A stretch of DNA of 64,000 nucleotides, taken from positions 1 through 64,000 of the forward strand of contig JAPYOS010000008.1 of assembly GCA_029938085.1 (NCBI GenBank). Direction: 5' to 3'. The stretch's first letter is position 1. The number at the start of each line of letters is the position of its first letter. Shown here in pieces: positions 19,716-28,701 of the stretch. Position numbers and translations under genes: made by a program. This DNA comes from Oceanospirillaceae bacterium. GTDB lineage: Bacteria > Pseudomonadota > Gammaproteobacteria > Pseudomonadales > Balneatricaceae. The notes below the pieces were generated by a model. It was given only the letters and a program-made list of their open reading frames with translations. It ran no database searches and had not been told where the DNA came from.

Positions 19716-20444
19716 GTGACCCTAAACGTAGATCCAGCAGAAATCGCCAAATTTGAAGCTCTCGCCGCCCGCTGGTGGGACTTAGACAGCGAATTCAAAC
19801 CCTTACACGCCATCAACCCATTACGCATCGGTTGGATTGACGAACGGGCCCATTTACATGGTAAAAAAGTAGCTGACATCGGTTGTGGCGGTGGCATTGT
19901 TGCCGAAGCAATGGCATTAAGAGGTGCCTCAGTCACAGGCATCGACATGGGCGAAGCGCCACTCAAAGTAGCTCAATTACACAGCTTAGAAAGCGGCGTG
20001 GCGGTGGACTATCGACAAATGACCGCCGAACAATTAGCCGACCAAGAAGCAGGCACCTATGATGTTGTCACCTGCTTAGAGATGCTAGAACACGTACCCG
20101 ACCCCAGCGCAGTGATTGCCGCCTGCGCCAAATTACTCAAACCCGGTGGCCAGGCTTTTTTCTCTACCATCAATCGCAACCCCAAGGCCTACTTATTTGC
20201 CATTGTGGGGGCAGAATACCTACTTAAAATGCTGCCTAAAGGCACCCATGACCACAAAAAGTTTATCAAGCCTTCTGAATTGCACGACTACATGCGCCAA
20301 GCAAACCTCTGTGGTGAGGACATGACCGGCATGACCTACAACCCACTCACCCAGACCTACGCTTTAAAAGCTCGAGACGTGGATGTTAATTACCTCGTCT
20401 ATGCCACCAAAGCTCAAGATGCACCCCAACCGGTCGATAGTTAA
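19716..20444 (+). CDS. ubiG: Ubiquinone biosynthesis O-methyltransferase UbiG
   Basis: UbiG performs both O-methylation steps in ubiquinone synthesis. The 242-residue protein has the family N-terminus [18 protein letters not shown] with PLHAINPLR, and the SAM-binding motif [16 protein letters not shown]. The acidic motif [12 protein letters not shown] and [18 protein letters not shown], a membrane-contact region described for UbiG, are present. The start is GTG at 19716. It is divergent from gyrA across 241 bases, a common arrangement in gammaproteobacteria. Confidence 0.96.
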   Translation: MTLNVDPAEIAKFEALAARWWDLDSEFKPLHAINPLRIGWIDERAHLHGKKVADIGCGGGIVAEAMALRGASVTGIDMGEAPLKVAQLHSLESGVAVDYRQMTAEQLADQEAGTYDVVTCLEMLEHVPDPSAVIAACAKLLKPGGQAFFSTINRNPKAYLFAIVGAEYLLKMLPKGTHDHKKFIKPSELHDYMRQANLCGEDMTGMTYNPLTQTYALKARDVDVNYLVYATKAQDAPQPVDS

Positions 20445-20487
20445 CTATTAGTCCTAATGACTATTTTTATGTACAACAGGAATCTTC

Positions 20488-21306
20488 ATGTTTGATTACA
20501 CTGCGCCAGACAACCTATTAGCAAAACGGGTGATTTTAATCACCGGCGCAGGCGATGGTATCGGCCGCGCTGCAGCCATGGAATACGCCCGCCTAGGCGC
20601 TACGGTTATTTTATTGGGCCGCACAGTTGAAAAACTAGAAGCGGTTTATGATGAAATAGAAGCAGCAGGCCACGGCCAACCCGCCATATACCCGCTCGAT
20701 TTGCGCGCAGCCAAAGACGAAGACTACCTTGAGCTAGCAGAAATACTTGAAGGCGAGTTTGGCCGTTTAGACGGCCTACTCCACAACGCCTCGGCATTGG
20801 GCCAACGCACGCCCTTATCAAACTATGAATCACGTACCTGGCGCTTAGTGATGCACGTAAACGTGACTGCGCCGTTCATGATGACTCAAGCGTTAATGCC
20901 GCTACTAGAAGCATCTGCGGACGCATCGGTAGTTTTCACCAGCTCTGGTGTAGGCACCAAAGGCAAGGCTTATTGGGGCGCTTACGGCGTATCTAAATTT
21001 GCCACCGAAGGCATGGCACAAATTTTGGCAGAAGAAACCGAAAACACCAGTAACATCCGAGTTAACATCATCAACCCCGGTGCTACGCGAACCAACATGC
21101 GCGCCCAGGCTTACCCAGGCGAAGACCCTGCCATTAACCTGACGCCAGAAGACATCATGCCGGTGTACCAATTCCTTATGGGGTCAGATAGCAAAGGCAC
21201 TACAGGGCAACGATTTAATGCCCAAGAAATGCCCAAACCACCGGCAAAACCGGAGCCTGTGGAGAAGTTAGAAAAACCCACCACTCGAAAGCCAAAGAAG
21301 AAATAG
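20488..21306 (+). CDS. YciK-family short-chain oxidoreductase
   Basis: This 272-residue short-chain dehydrogenase has the NAD(P) motif LITGAGDGIGRAAAMEYA, the NNAG-equivalent LHNASALG, and the catalytic Ser (FTSSGVGTKG) and Y-x3-K (YGVSK). The YciK family has no settled physiological substrate. A Pro/Lys-rich tail of about 25 residues follows the domain, with no known motif. It lies 43 bases after ubiG on the same strand, as in many relatives, so the two are probably co-transcribed. Confidence 0.88.
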   Translation: MFDYTAPDNLLAKRVILITGAGDGIGRAAAMEYARLGATVILLGRTVEKLEAVYDEIEAAGHGQPAIYPLDLRAAKDEDYLELAEILEGEFGRLDGLLHNASALGQRTPLSNYESRTWRLVMHVNVTAPFMMTQALMPLLEASADASVVFTSSGVGTKGKAYWGAYGVSKFATEGMAQILAEETENTSNIRVNIINPGATRTNMRAQAYPGEDPAINLTPEDIMPVYQFLMGSDSKGTTGQRFNAQEMPKPPAKPEPVEKLEKPTTRKPKKK

Positions 21307-21309
21307 TCG

Positions 21310-21582
21310 CTACCCGCCAAACTCGACCAAGGCTAATTTTTGAGTACGGGTTAATTTTTTAATGGCTGCCTCGCGCTTGCTGGCGGTGGATCTGTTCTGT
21401 TGCGGCTCACGATAGACCATAGACCGCGCAGGATCACTACGAAAAAATCGCGCCCCCAGCTTACCGCCCTTACAATGCTCCTTAAAACGTCGCTCTGGAT
21501 CGGTGGTAATGCCAGTATACAAACGCCCACCTTGGGTTTGCACCATATACACCCACCAGAGCTTTGAATCCGCTTGTGCCAC
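21310..21582 (-). CDS. GIY-YIG nuclease superfamily protein (YhbQ/UPF0213-like)
   Basis: This 90-residue protein is a single GIY-YIG domain: WVYMVQTQGGRLYTGITTD at the N-terminus, then RFKEHCKGGKLGARFFRSD, and a Glu in YRE. Such stand-alone proteins resemble YhbQ and are thought to act on DNA, though few are characterised. The start is GTG at 21582, with AAGGGG about nine bases upstream. It is convergent with the SDR gene; the stops are three bases apart. Confidence 0.88.
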   Translation of the reverse strand: MAQADSKLWWVYMVQTQGGRLYTGITTDPERRFKEHCKGGKLGARFFRSDPARSMVYREPQQNRSTASKREAAIKKLTRTQKLALVEFGG

Positions 21583-21602
21583 TAAACCATACCCCTTAGG
21601 TC

Positions 21603-21611
21603 TGCTATAAT
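21603..21611 (+). promoter_or_regulatory. Extended -10 promoter for the DUF3549 gene
   Basis: TGCTATAAT is a perfect extended -10 element, 37 bases before the DUF3549 ATG. No good -35 is visible, as expected for extended -10 promoters. It lies just upstream of the GIY-YIG gene start on the other strand. Confidence 0.55.
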
Positions 21612-21647
21612 GCGGGCCATTTTAACCTACAGCGTTGATCACACCAA

Positions 21648-22679
21648 ATGCAAGCCATCGAATCTTTATCGGACCTCTTCAAACAGCTACAAGGCCAGTA
21701 TCGCATCTATGACATGGGTTGTCGTTTGAGCAAGCTCTCTAGCGCCGACTTCCAAGCCTTTGAAGCCGGTCAAAAGGCCTACCCACTGCCGTGGTTACGT
21801 CACGCTTGGGTGGGTATCTTGTTATGGCCGCAAGAAAAACAACAGGTTCAAGCCACACCCACCATTTGGTTCTTAAAATTCCCCCTAGACGAACGTGGCC
21901 AACTGATTCAAGCCTCGCGAGATGAGTTTCTAAATCAATTATTAGAAACCATCGGCACCAACATGCTGGACCAAGCAGCAGCCAGTGAATGGGCCGAGCA
22001 GCTTAAACATAGCAACCTTGCCTTTACCCCCGAACAGGCACGTATGGCAGCCTTTCATGCCCATGCCAGCTTGGTCTTGGAGCAACCCGCATCCTCGTAC
22101 TATAAAGCGGTAAGCCAATACATGAGGTCGAACCAGCTAGATCAAAACTGGCAAAACCTAGGTTTACAGGGATTCGCAGACTTTGCTGCCCGCTTGGAAA
22201 CACATGCCGACTGGCACCAACAAGTGGCTCAATTACCCGCGCCAGTATTGGACACTTTGGCTGTACAACTAGAAAACCAACAACTCAACCATAAGTTGGC
22301 CAAAGCCTTTATCGAACGCGGTCAGGCAAGCAGCGTAGAAGGGGAAAAAGTGACCTGCTTGCGTGCAATTAGCCAAACCCCAGATGCAGGCTCACGCCAA
22401 CAATGGCTAACCCAGCTCATGGCGTCAGACATTATTACCGGGGTGGAAGTGTTGGCCACCATTACCAGCAAGTGCAGTAATGATTTATTAGATCAGCAAT
22501 TAATGGGGCTGTTTTTACACCAGTGCGCTCATGACCAAGGCATCTTCAACGGCTTGGTACAGGAGTTAATGTACCGACCTAAACTTCGCTGCGTGGTATT
22601 AGCAGCCTTTCGTGCGCCTGAACGCAGCCCACAACTCATACAAGCCATCGGTGCGCTCATGGGGCAGAACCAAAGCTAG
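21648..22679 (+). CDS. DUF3549 family protein, function unknown
   Basis: The 343-residue protein resembles the gammaproteobacterial DUF3549 family, recognised from its N-terminus (LSDLFKQLQGQYRIYDMGCR) and the region PLPWLRHAWVGILLWP. No catalytic motif, signal peptide or membrane segment is seen. The second half is helical and Gln/Leu rich. It has its own extended -10 promoter. Its stop overlaps the convergent DUF3726-like gene by four bases. The function is not known; the family call is from memory of the sequence pattern. Confidence 0.75.
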   Translation: MQAIESLSDLFKQLQGQYRIYDMGCRLSKLSSADFQAFEAGQKAYPLPWLRHAWVGILLWPQEKQQVQATPTIWFLKFPLDERGQLIQASRDEFLNQLLETIGTNMLDQAAASEWAEQLKHSNLAFTPEQARMAAFHAHASLVLEQPASSYYKAVSQYMRSNQLDQNWQNLGLQGFADFAARLETHADWHQQVAQLPAPVLDTLAVQLENQQLNHKLAKAFIERGQASSVEGEKVTCLRAISQTPDAGSRQQWLTQLMASDIITGVEVLATITSKCSNDLLDQQLMGLFLHQCAHDQGIFNGLVQELMYRPKLRCVVLAAFRAPERSPQLIQAIGALMGQNQS

Positions 22680-23389
22680 CCTGGGCCAGCACCCATACGG
22701 GAGGCTTCGGTTTCGGGCACTAAAGAGGCGTGCATCATTTGTTTTAAACGGGCCAGCAAGCTGGCATCCACATGCACACCTTGATCTAAACAACGTTCGC
22801 GCCAACCCAACAAGTCGGCACCATCGGTGATCATCACCCCATCTATATCGGCCTCACCCATCGATAACATGAGCTCATTCGCTTCTACCCGCTGCTCACG
22901 TGGCTGGTATAAACCAAGGGGCTGGCCATCAGCAGCAATTAACACACACCGTTGCGCGCCACTACGGTGGGTAAAATACAAGGCATAACATTGCTGACTC
23001 AAAGGCTGACTCAAAGGCTGGGTCAACCAGTTCATCACACACGACGCAGCAAAAGCGGCGGCAACTACATTTTTGACCCGCACCTGAGGTGAACAGCGAG
23101 CCAAACCCAAACCTAATGCTAATTCAACCTGCACTAATGCCGACTGGCCATGGGCATCAAAGACTAACTCTTGATCACTAGAAGCAATCAGTTCAGGCGC
23201 TTTCATGTTGCTATTCAACGCATCCAGTGCTTGATTTAACAAACCGCTGTTGGCCAAACCAAGCTGAAACGCACTGGCGGCCTTGATACCTGCAGCAAGC
23301 TGATCACCGGGCGCAAAACCCAAACCTTCCACACTACGCTTAACCAAGAATTTAAGTTCGTTAGCCGATATTTGTATTAATTCAGACAT
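22676..23389 (-). CDS. DUF3726-like protein, last gene of a catabolic-type operon
   Basis: This 237-residue protein begins ISANELKFLVKRSVEGLGF, a pattern I associate with the DUF3726 family, though I cannot verify it. The middle contains small Ala-rich segments (VVAAAFAASCVMNWL) and a short internal repeat, LTQPLSQPLSQ. No known catalytic motif, signal peptide or clear membrane helix is seen. It follows the 568-residue gene by four bases and is the last gene of the operon beginning with the aldehyde dehydrogenase. Function is unknown; it is probably a partner in that pathway. Confidence 0.6.
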   Translation of the reverse strand: MSELIQISANELKFLVKRSVEGLGFAPGDQLAAGIKAASAFQLGLANSGLLNQALDALNSNMKAPELIASSDQELVFDAHGQSALVQVELALGLGLARCSPQVRVKNVVAAAFAASCVMNWLTQPLSQPLSQQCYALYFTHRSGAQRCVLIAADGQPLGLYQPREQRVEANELMLSMGEADIDGVMITDGADLLGWRERCLDQGVHVDASLLARLKQMMHASLVPETEASRMGAGPG

Positions 23390-23393
23390 GTGC

Positions 23394-25100
23394 CTACTCC
23401 TGCTCTTCAGCTTGCAGGGTTGCAGGCAACACTGGCGCTACAGGGAAGTACCAGTCGTCGTTAAACTCACCCTTGAGGTCAGACAACACGGGCGCACCTT
23501 GGAACATGGTATTACGCACCCAAAGGGCCGATTTAGGGTCAAATTTGCTGACCCCAAAAAAGGCGAGTTTGCAACGCAGCAGGTGCATCGGCAAAACGTC
23601 TTTGTGCAATAGGTTAGCTCTAATTTCGCCATACTGAGTTTGCGCCATGGTAGCAATGCGCGACACAATACCTAAATGACCTGGCTTGAGTAACAAAAAC
23701 TCCGCCACACTGGCATCAGGAGATTGGTCAATCAAGGCCAAAAGGTCATCGTGACACGCTTGTACGGCTTTGGCGATGCCTAAAAACATTTGTAATTCGG
23801 CACCCTCGTCCACCCCAGTTTTACCTAAACGTGGTTCGATTTTTTGTTGCGAATAATACCAAAATGTTTGATGCTCATCGGCTTGGCTAAAGTCATAGTC
23901 AAACACCCAATCATAACTGTCTTGAATGTTATCGGCTAAGCCTTGCGCCTGCTGTGTAGGGTCATAGGTCAAGCTCTCCTTAATCGCCAGCGAGTCTTCT
24001 TTGGCATTGACGATGTCTGGGAATAACTCCATCAACAAACTCACCAATAACTCTTGGGCTTCCAAACTATAGTGCTGCTGCGCCCATTCGTGTAATTGAC
24101 GCCAATCGGACACTTGCTCGGCATGACCTGCAAGCCAGTCTGCTAGGTCTTGGGTGTCGAGCAATAACTGAGCGTTATTATGTGTCTGCCATTCATCAAA
24201 AGTACTCACCTCGCGCACATGCTGCATGGCCTGCTTGAGAATATTTTGTAGCTGTAGCACCTTGGCTGCGTCCACTGGTGCCGCTAACACTTCAGCATAG
24301 GCTTGTTCACGCTGACCTATCCACTGGCTCATAAGCAACGGGTGGTTGATCAGGTAAGGTGCCATACCAAGGCCGGTTGAATTGCCAATCCCCAAATAAC
24401 GCTGCAGATTAATGTCTAGGTCTACGGCATCGGGGTAGGCAGGCTGATGCACTAAGTGATGTAACTGATCCAAGCTAAATTGGCGCAACAAGTAACAGAC
24501 CAACATTTCGGCTGAAAAAGGTCGTGCTAAGTCTGGGTGATGACGTGCAATTTTATCCCAATCACAAGCACCAAACTTACCCGACCCATAGACTGCGGTG
24601 GTGCGGTACAAGTAGCCTACTTCGGCCAATTTTTTAGCATCAGGCTGTTGGCCACTACGTAGCTGAGCCAACAACGAATCAAACACACGTGCACTACGGT
24701 TACCGCGAGCTAGAGACAAACTTCGCGCGTCAATACGCCCCGCTTCTTGAAGCGGTACGTTGGCGGCTAAGCGCTCTAGCCACAGGTCATCGACTTCGCC
24801 TTCAACCAGCGTCATGGTTAGGTCCCATTTTTCAGCGATAACACGATCGTTACGCTCTTCTGGGGCCAAATATTGTGAAAACACTACAAAACTCAGTTGG
24901 CTATGGGGCATTTTAATATCAAACACCGCATGGCCATAACCATCTTGATCTAGTTCAAACTGACTGTAGCTAATGTCCCACTGGTCCTGCACCATGTGCC
25001 TAACCAACGTCCGCATAAAACTCAAACGGCTCGCAAAACCCGCACCTAAACGCTCTAAAGCCATTGCTAGAGCAGGCGGACGCAAGATAATTTGACTCAT
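23394..25100 (-). CDS. Conserved-looking 568-residue protein of unknown function
   Basis: I do not recognise a named domain. The protein is soluble, without signal peptide or membrane segments. It has distinctive stretches: YLYRTTAVYGSGKFGACDWD near residue 170, RYLGIGNSTGLGMAPYLINH near 240, and near the C-terminus KPGHLGIVSRIA, QYGEIRANLL and LLRCKLAFFGVSKFDP. The many Gly, Trp, His and Asp residues in these patches suggest an enzyme or ligand-binding site, but that is inference. It lies between the M19-like gene (48 bases) and the DUF3726-like gene (4 bases), all on the minus strand. Confidence 0.7.
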   Translation of the reverse strand: MSQIILRPPALAMALERLGAGFASRLSFMRTLVRHMVQDQWDISYSQFELDQDGYGHAVFDIKMPHSQLSFVVFSQYLAPEERNDRVIAEKWDLTMTLVEGEVDDLWLERLAANVPLQEAGRIDARSLSLARGNRSARVFDSLLAQLRSGQQPDAKKLAEVGYLYRTTAVYGSGKFGACDWDKIARHHPDLARPFSAEMLVCYLLRQFSLDQLHHLVHQPAYPDAVDLDINLQRYLGIGNSTGLGMAPYLINHPLLMSQWIGQREQAYAEVLAAPVDAAKVLQLQNILKQAMQHVREVSTFDEWQTHNNAQLLLDTQDLADWLAGHAEQVSDWRQLHEWAQQHYSLEAQELLVSLLMELFPDIVNAKEDSLAIKESLTYDPTQQAQGLADNIQDSYDWVFDYDFSQADEHQTFWYYSQQKIEPRLGKTGVDEGAELQMFLGIAKAVQACHDDLLALIDQSPDASVAEFLLLKPGHLGIVSRIATMAQTQYGEIRANLLHKDVLPMHLLRCKLAFFGVSKFDPKSALWVRNTMFQGAPVLSDLKGEFNDDWYFPVAPVLPATLQAEEQE

Positions 25101-25148
25101 ACTTATACCTCAAAACAAGCCTGGTGATGGGCGCTAACCTTAATTAAA

Positions 25149-26132
25149 CTACTGAGGGCCAAAACCCGCAGCACAAAAGTCTAGCCAGTTACGGCCCATA
25201 ATCTTTTCAATTTCCACTGCGTTAAAACCTTTATCACGCAAACCCACAACGATGTTAGGGAAATCCGCGCTGGTTTCAAACCAAGACAAAGACTCAGGCC
25301 AAGCCGCATTGCTAGCAGAACCTTCTCCGTAGTCCATTTGTTTAGTCCAACGACCATTACGCATCCACTCTAACACCTCAAGTGGCTGATCGAGGCACAA
25401 GTCACTGCCCATACCCACACGATCAATACCCATCAGGTCCACGGTTTCTGCCACCATGGTGCAAAATTCGTCTAAACGACATTTGGGACCATTTTTAAGA
25501 TGAAACGGATACATACTAAAACCGAGCAAACCTTCACTTTCAGCCAAGGCAGACAAGACTTTATTAGACTTGTTACGCTTAGCAGGCTCAAAAAAGGTGG
25601 GGTTAGCATGGCTGATGACGATGGGGCGCTGTGATATTTCAATGGCCTGCAAGGTGCTTTCTTCAGCACTATGGGACATATCAACAACCATACCTACACG
25701 GTTCATTTCTTTAATCACCACCTTACCGAAACGGGAAATACCCGCATCGGTAGACTCATAACAACCAGCACCTAACAGGCTCTGGTTGTTATAGGTAAGC
25801 TGCATAATCTTTACACCTAACTGGTTAAAAATAGCCACCAGGTCAATGTCATCTTCTATTGGAGAGCAGTTTTGGAAACCAAAAATGATGCCTACCTTAT
25901 TCTGCGCATGGGCCGCTTCAATATCAGCGGCACTATGCACAGGAACAATAAGGTCACTGTGCATTTCGAACATGCGATTCCAGTGACCGATGTTGTACAA
26001 AGTTTCACGACAAACTTCGTGATAAGCAATGGTGACATGCACCGCACTTAATCCACCGTCGCGCATTTGTTCAAAAACTTTACGGCTCCAATGGCTGTAT
26101 TGCAAACCATCGATCATCATCATTTTAGACAT
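25149..26132 (-). CDS. Membrane dipeptidase-like (peptidase M19) protein with altered metal site
   Basis: The 327-residue protein has the M19 (renal dipeptidase-like) fold signatures: VVDMSHSAEESTLQAIE with H154, IVISHANPTFF with H175, and MGSDLCLD with D244. The N-terminal HxD metal motif of true dipeptidases is replaced by DGLQ (D8-Q11), and the bridging Glu position appears to be Q87 (GFQNCSP). No signal peptide is present, so it is probably cytoplasmic. Similar DGLQY proteins, as I recall them, form a separate branch of M19. It lies 76 bases after the aldehyde dehydrogenase. The reaction may differ from dipeptide hydrolysis. Confidence 0.82.
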   Translation of the reverse strand: MSKMMMIDGLQYSHWSRKVFEQMRDGGLSAVHVTIAYHEVCRETLYNIGHWNRMFEMHSDLIVPVHSAADIEAAHAQNKVGIIFGFQNCSPIEDDIDLVAIFNQLGVKIMQLTYNNQSLLGAGCYESTDAGISRFGKVVIKEMNRVGMVVDMSHSAEESTLQAIEISQRPIVISHANPTFFEPAKRNKSNKVLSALAESEGLLGFSMYPFHLKNGPKCRLDEFCTMVAETVDLMGIDRVGMGSDLCLDQPLEVLEWMRNGRWTKQMDYGEGSASNAAWPESLSWFETSADFPNIVVGLRDKGFNAVEIEKIMGRNWLDFCAAGFGPQ

Positions 26133-26208
26133 ATTCTGCTCTCTTTTTACGTATTACTCAGATTGCTTCATTGCGAAGCGCTCAGCAGCGCGGCCCTGTT
26201 AAAAGGTG

Positions 26209-27642
26209 TTAAGCCTTCATGTAAGTGGTTTTAACTTCGGTGTAAAACTCTTCCGCGTACTTGCCTTGCTCACGTGAGCCAAAGCTAGAGTTTTTACGGC
26301 CACCAAACGGCACATGGTAATCGGTGCCAGCAGTTGGCAAGTTGATCATGGCACAACCGGTTTTAGCATTACGCTTAAAGTGAGTCGCATACTTCAAAGA
26401 CGTGGTGCAAATACCGCCCGTAAGGCCGTACTGAGTATCGTTTAAGGTAGCCAAGGCTTCTTCGTAGTCGGCAACCTTAATCACACAGGCTAATGGCGCA
26501 AAGGCTTCGTCGCGGTTGATGCGCATGTCGTTGGTGGTGTTAGTAAACAATGCTGGGGTCATGAAGTAACCCGTGCTGTCGTCAAATTCGCCACCACAAA
26601 CCAAGGTTGCGCCTTCGTCTTGAGCCAACTGGAAGTACTCTTTGTTTTGTGCAAATTGTTTCGCGTCTGCAGCGGGTCCAATGGTCACGCCATCTTCTAA
26701 TGCGCCGCCAACTTTTAGCTTAGCCATACGCTCTTGTACTTTCGCCACAAATTCGTCATGCACACCTGCTGTAACGATTAAACGTGAAGAAGCGGTACAT
26801 TTTTGGCCAGTACCACCAAAGGCGCCGCCCACTGCACAATCTGCGGCGTTGTCTAAGTCGGCGTCGTCCAATACGATCAAGGCATTCTTGCTGCCCATTT
26901 CTAATTGAAACTTAACTAAGTTGGTAGCCGCTGCAACCGCAACTCGCTTGCCAACAGCCAAAGAACCAGTAAAGGTAATGGCATCAATGTCTGGAGAAGT
27001 AATGAGCTTCTCGCCTACGCTAGCGCCAGAACCCATGACTAAGTTAAACAAACCGGCTGGAATGTCTTGCTTGGCAATAATTTCGGCCAATAACACAGCA
27101 CTGGCAGGTGTAAGGTTGGCTGGCTTCCAGATAACCGCGTTACCAAAGGCAAGGGCTGGCGCAATTTTCCAAGACGCTGTGGCGGTTGGGAAGTTCCATG
27201 GGCTGATTACAGTCACTACGCCCATCGGCTCGCGACGTACATCAATTTCAATACCCGGACGGGTTGAATCAGCAGTGTCGCCCATTTGGCGTAACACTTC
27301 AGCAGCGTAGTACTGAAAGAACTGACCCGCACGGTATACTTCACCACGGCCTTCAGCGCGCGGCTTGCCTTCTTCGCTAGAAAGCACTTCACCAAGCTCG
27401 TCACATCGGGCAATCATTTCATCACCAATCGCCTGTAAAACACGCTGCTTGGCTTCTAGGCCAGTCGCCTGCCACTCAACTTGTGCTGTGCGTGCAGCAG
27501 CAATGGCTTCATCCACCTGCGCAGCAGAAGCTTGGGCAAACGTACCCACAGACTCACTGTGGTTAGACGGGTTAATGTTATTAACGGTAGACTCACCTTC
27601 AACCCATTGGCCGGCGATGTAGTTCTTTTGGATTTGGCTCAT
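26209..27642 (-). CDS. NAD(P)-dependent aldehyde dehydrogenase, semialdehyde-type
   Basis: The 477-residue enzyme shows the ALDH fold: SPWNFPTATASWKIAPAL, the cofactor loop FTGSLAVGKRVA, catalytic E248 (QLEMGSKN) and nucleophile C282 (GTGQKCTASSR). The C-terminus (HVPFGGRKNSSFGSREQGKY) resembles alpha-ketoglutaric semialdehyde dehydrogenases, which act in hydroxyproline and sugar-acid breakdown, but other semialdehydes are possible. The ATG at 27642 is chosen because GGGAG lies five bases upstream and it starts the domain. It is the first gene of the operon and is divergent from the LysR gene. Confidence 0.9.
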   Translation of the reverse strand: MSQIQKNYIAGQWVEGESTVNNINPSNHSESVGTFAQASAAQVDEAIAAARTAQVEWQATGLEAKQRVLQAIGDEMIARCDELGEVLSSEEGKPRAEGRGEVYRAGQFFQYYAAEVLRQMGDTADSTRPGIEIDVRREPMGVVTVISPWNFPTATASWKIAPALAFGNAVIWKPANLTPASAVLLAEIIAKQDIPAGLFNLVMGSGASVGEKLITSPDIDAITFTGSLAVGKRVAVAAATNLVKFQLEMGSKNALIVLDDADLDNAADCAVGGAFGGTGQKCTASSRLIVTAGVHDEFVAKVQERMAKLKVGGALEDGVTIGPAADAKQFAQNKEYFQLAQDEGATLVCGGEFDDSTGYFMTPALFTNTTNDMRINRDEAFAPLACVIKVADYEEALATLNDTQYGLTGGICTTSLKYATHFKRNAKTGCAMINLPTAGTDYHVPFGGRKNSSFGSREQGKYAEEFYTEVKTTYMKA

Positions 27643-27709
27643 TTTAGCTCCCATGTTGCCCTGCAGGCATTCATTAATATTAGTTAACGCCAGCTTACGC
27701 TTTTTTACT

Positions 27710-27737
27710 TGATAATAATAATTAATTAAATGTATCA
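27710..27737. promoter_or_regulatory. Possible LysR operator between aldehyde dehydrogenase and lysR
   Basis: TGATA (27710-27714) and TATCA (27733-27737) form an inverted repeat across a very AT-rich 18-base spacer, in the 125-base divergent intergenic region. LysR proteins typically bind such dyads between their gene and the target. The arms are only five bases long, so support is modest. Confidence 0.35.
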
Positions 27738-27767
27738 TTTGATAAGTTTAATTAGGAGTTGACGCCA

Positions 27768-28682
27768 ATGCTACCCGATATAAAAATTGCCCAAATCAAT
27801 ACCTTTCTCACGGTAGCTCAATGCAAGAACTTCCGCCAAGCTGCGCGCTTGTTACATCGCTCACAACCAGCCGTAAGCTTGGCGATTAAACAACTTGAAC
27901 AGTTGTTAGGCAGTCCGTTGTTCGACCCCCAACGGCATGGCGAACTCAGCGCTTTCGGCACAGCCTTTTTGCCCGAAGCCAAAGCCCTCTACAAACATTA
28001 CCAAGCCACACTTCATAGTGGCCTGAGCATGGCTAAAGGACAAACAGGCACCATTAAACTCGGTGTTTTGCCCTCTGTTGCAAAAACCGTTTTGAGTCAA
28101 ATTATTCGATACTTTCTTGGCAAACATCCACACGTTCACCTTCAAGTACAAGATGATAACGGAGATAACTTAAGAGATAAGGTACTGGATGGCAGCATTG
28201 ATCTGGCGATCAGTAGTATTTGGCAAACCGAACCAGACTTAATACATACACCCCTATGTGCCGACCGCGTGGGCCTAGTGGCTCGCAAAGCCCACCCTTG
28301 GATGCAATTGGGTAACGACATTGACTGGCCAGGTCTACATCAACAAAAACTAATTCGTAACGGCACCACCCCTTTAGTAGAAAATACGCCAGCCCACGGG
28401 TTTTTACTGGCGCCCATGCTAGTCACCAATATGACATCGTTAGTGGCTATGCTCGAAGCAGGGGCGGGTATTACCACACTACCTTGGATGGCTTTCCCTA
28501 AGGACAGTACAGAGTTGGCTTTTAGACTGATTGAAGAACCACAGATTAAGCGGCACATTGCGCTACTGCAATCCCGGCATCAGCAGCAGATGCCCGCCAC
28601 TGCAGCTTTGGAGAATATTATTACAGAAACCTTTGCCCGCCGCGGCAAGTACCTATCCGTGCCTAAGCAAATCATCAGCTAA
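27768..28682 (+). CDS. LysR-family transcriptional regulator
   Basis: The 304-residue protein has the LysR winged helix-turn-helix at the N-terminus (AQINTFLTVAQCKNFRQAAR, then SQPAVSLAIKQLEQLLG). A periplasmic-binding-protein-like effector domain follows from about residue 90. The ATG at 27768 has AGGAG nine bases upstream, so it is chosen over the TTG at 27759. Being divergent from the aldehyde dehydrogenase operon, it probably controls that operon in response to a pathway substrate. It is convergent with the D-cysteine desulfhydrase-like gene. Confidence 0.92.
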   Translation: MLPDIKIAQINTFLTVAQCKNFRQAARLLHRSQPAVSLAIKQLEQLLGSPLFDPQRHGELSAFGTAFLPEAKALYKHYQATLHSGLSMAKGQTGTIKLGVLPSVAKTVLSQIIRYFLGKHPHVHLQVQDDNGDNLRDKVLDGSIDLAISSIWQTEPDLIHTPLCADRVGLVARKAHPWMQLGNDIDWPGLHQQKLIRNGTTPLVENTPAHGFLLAPMLVTNMTSLVAMLEAGAGITTLPWMAFPKDSTELAFRLIEEPQIKRHIALLQSRHQQQMPATAALENIITETFARRGKYLSVPKQIIS

Positions 28683-28701
28683 GCACTGGACTGGCGGCAG
28701 C

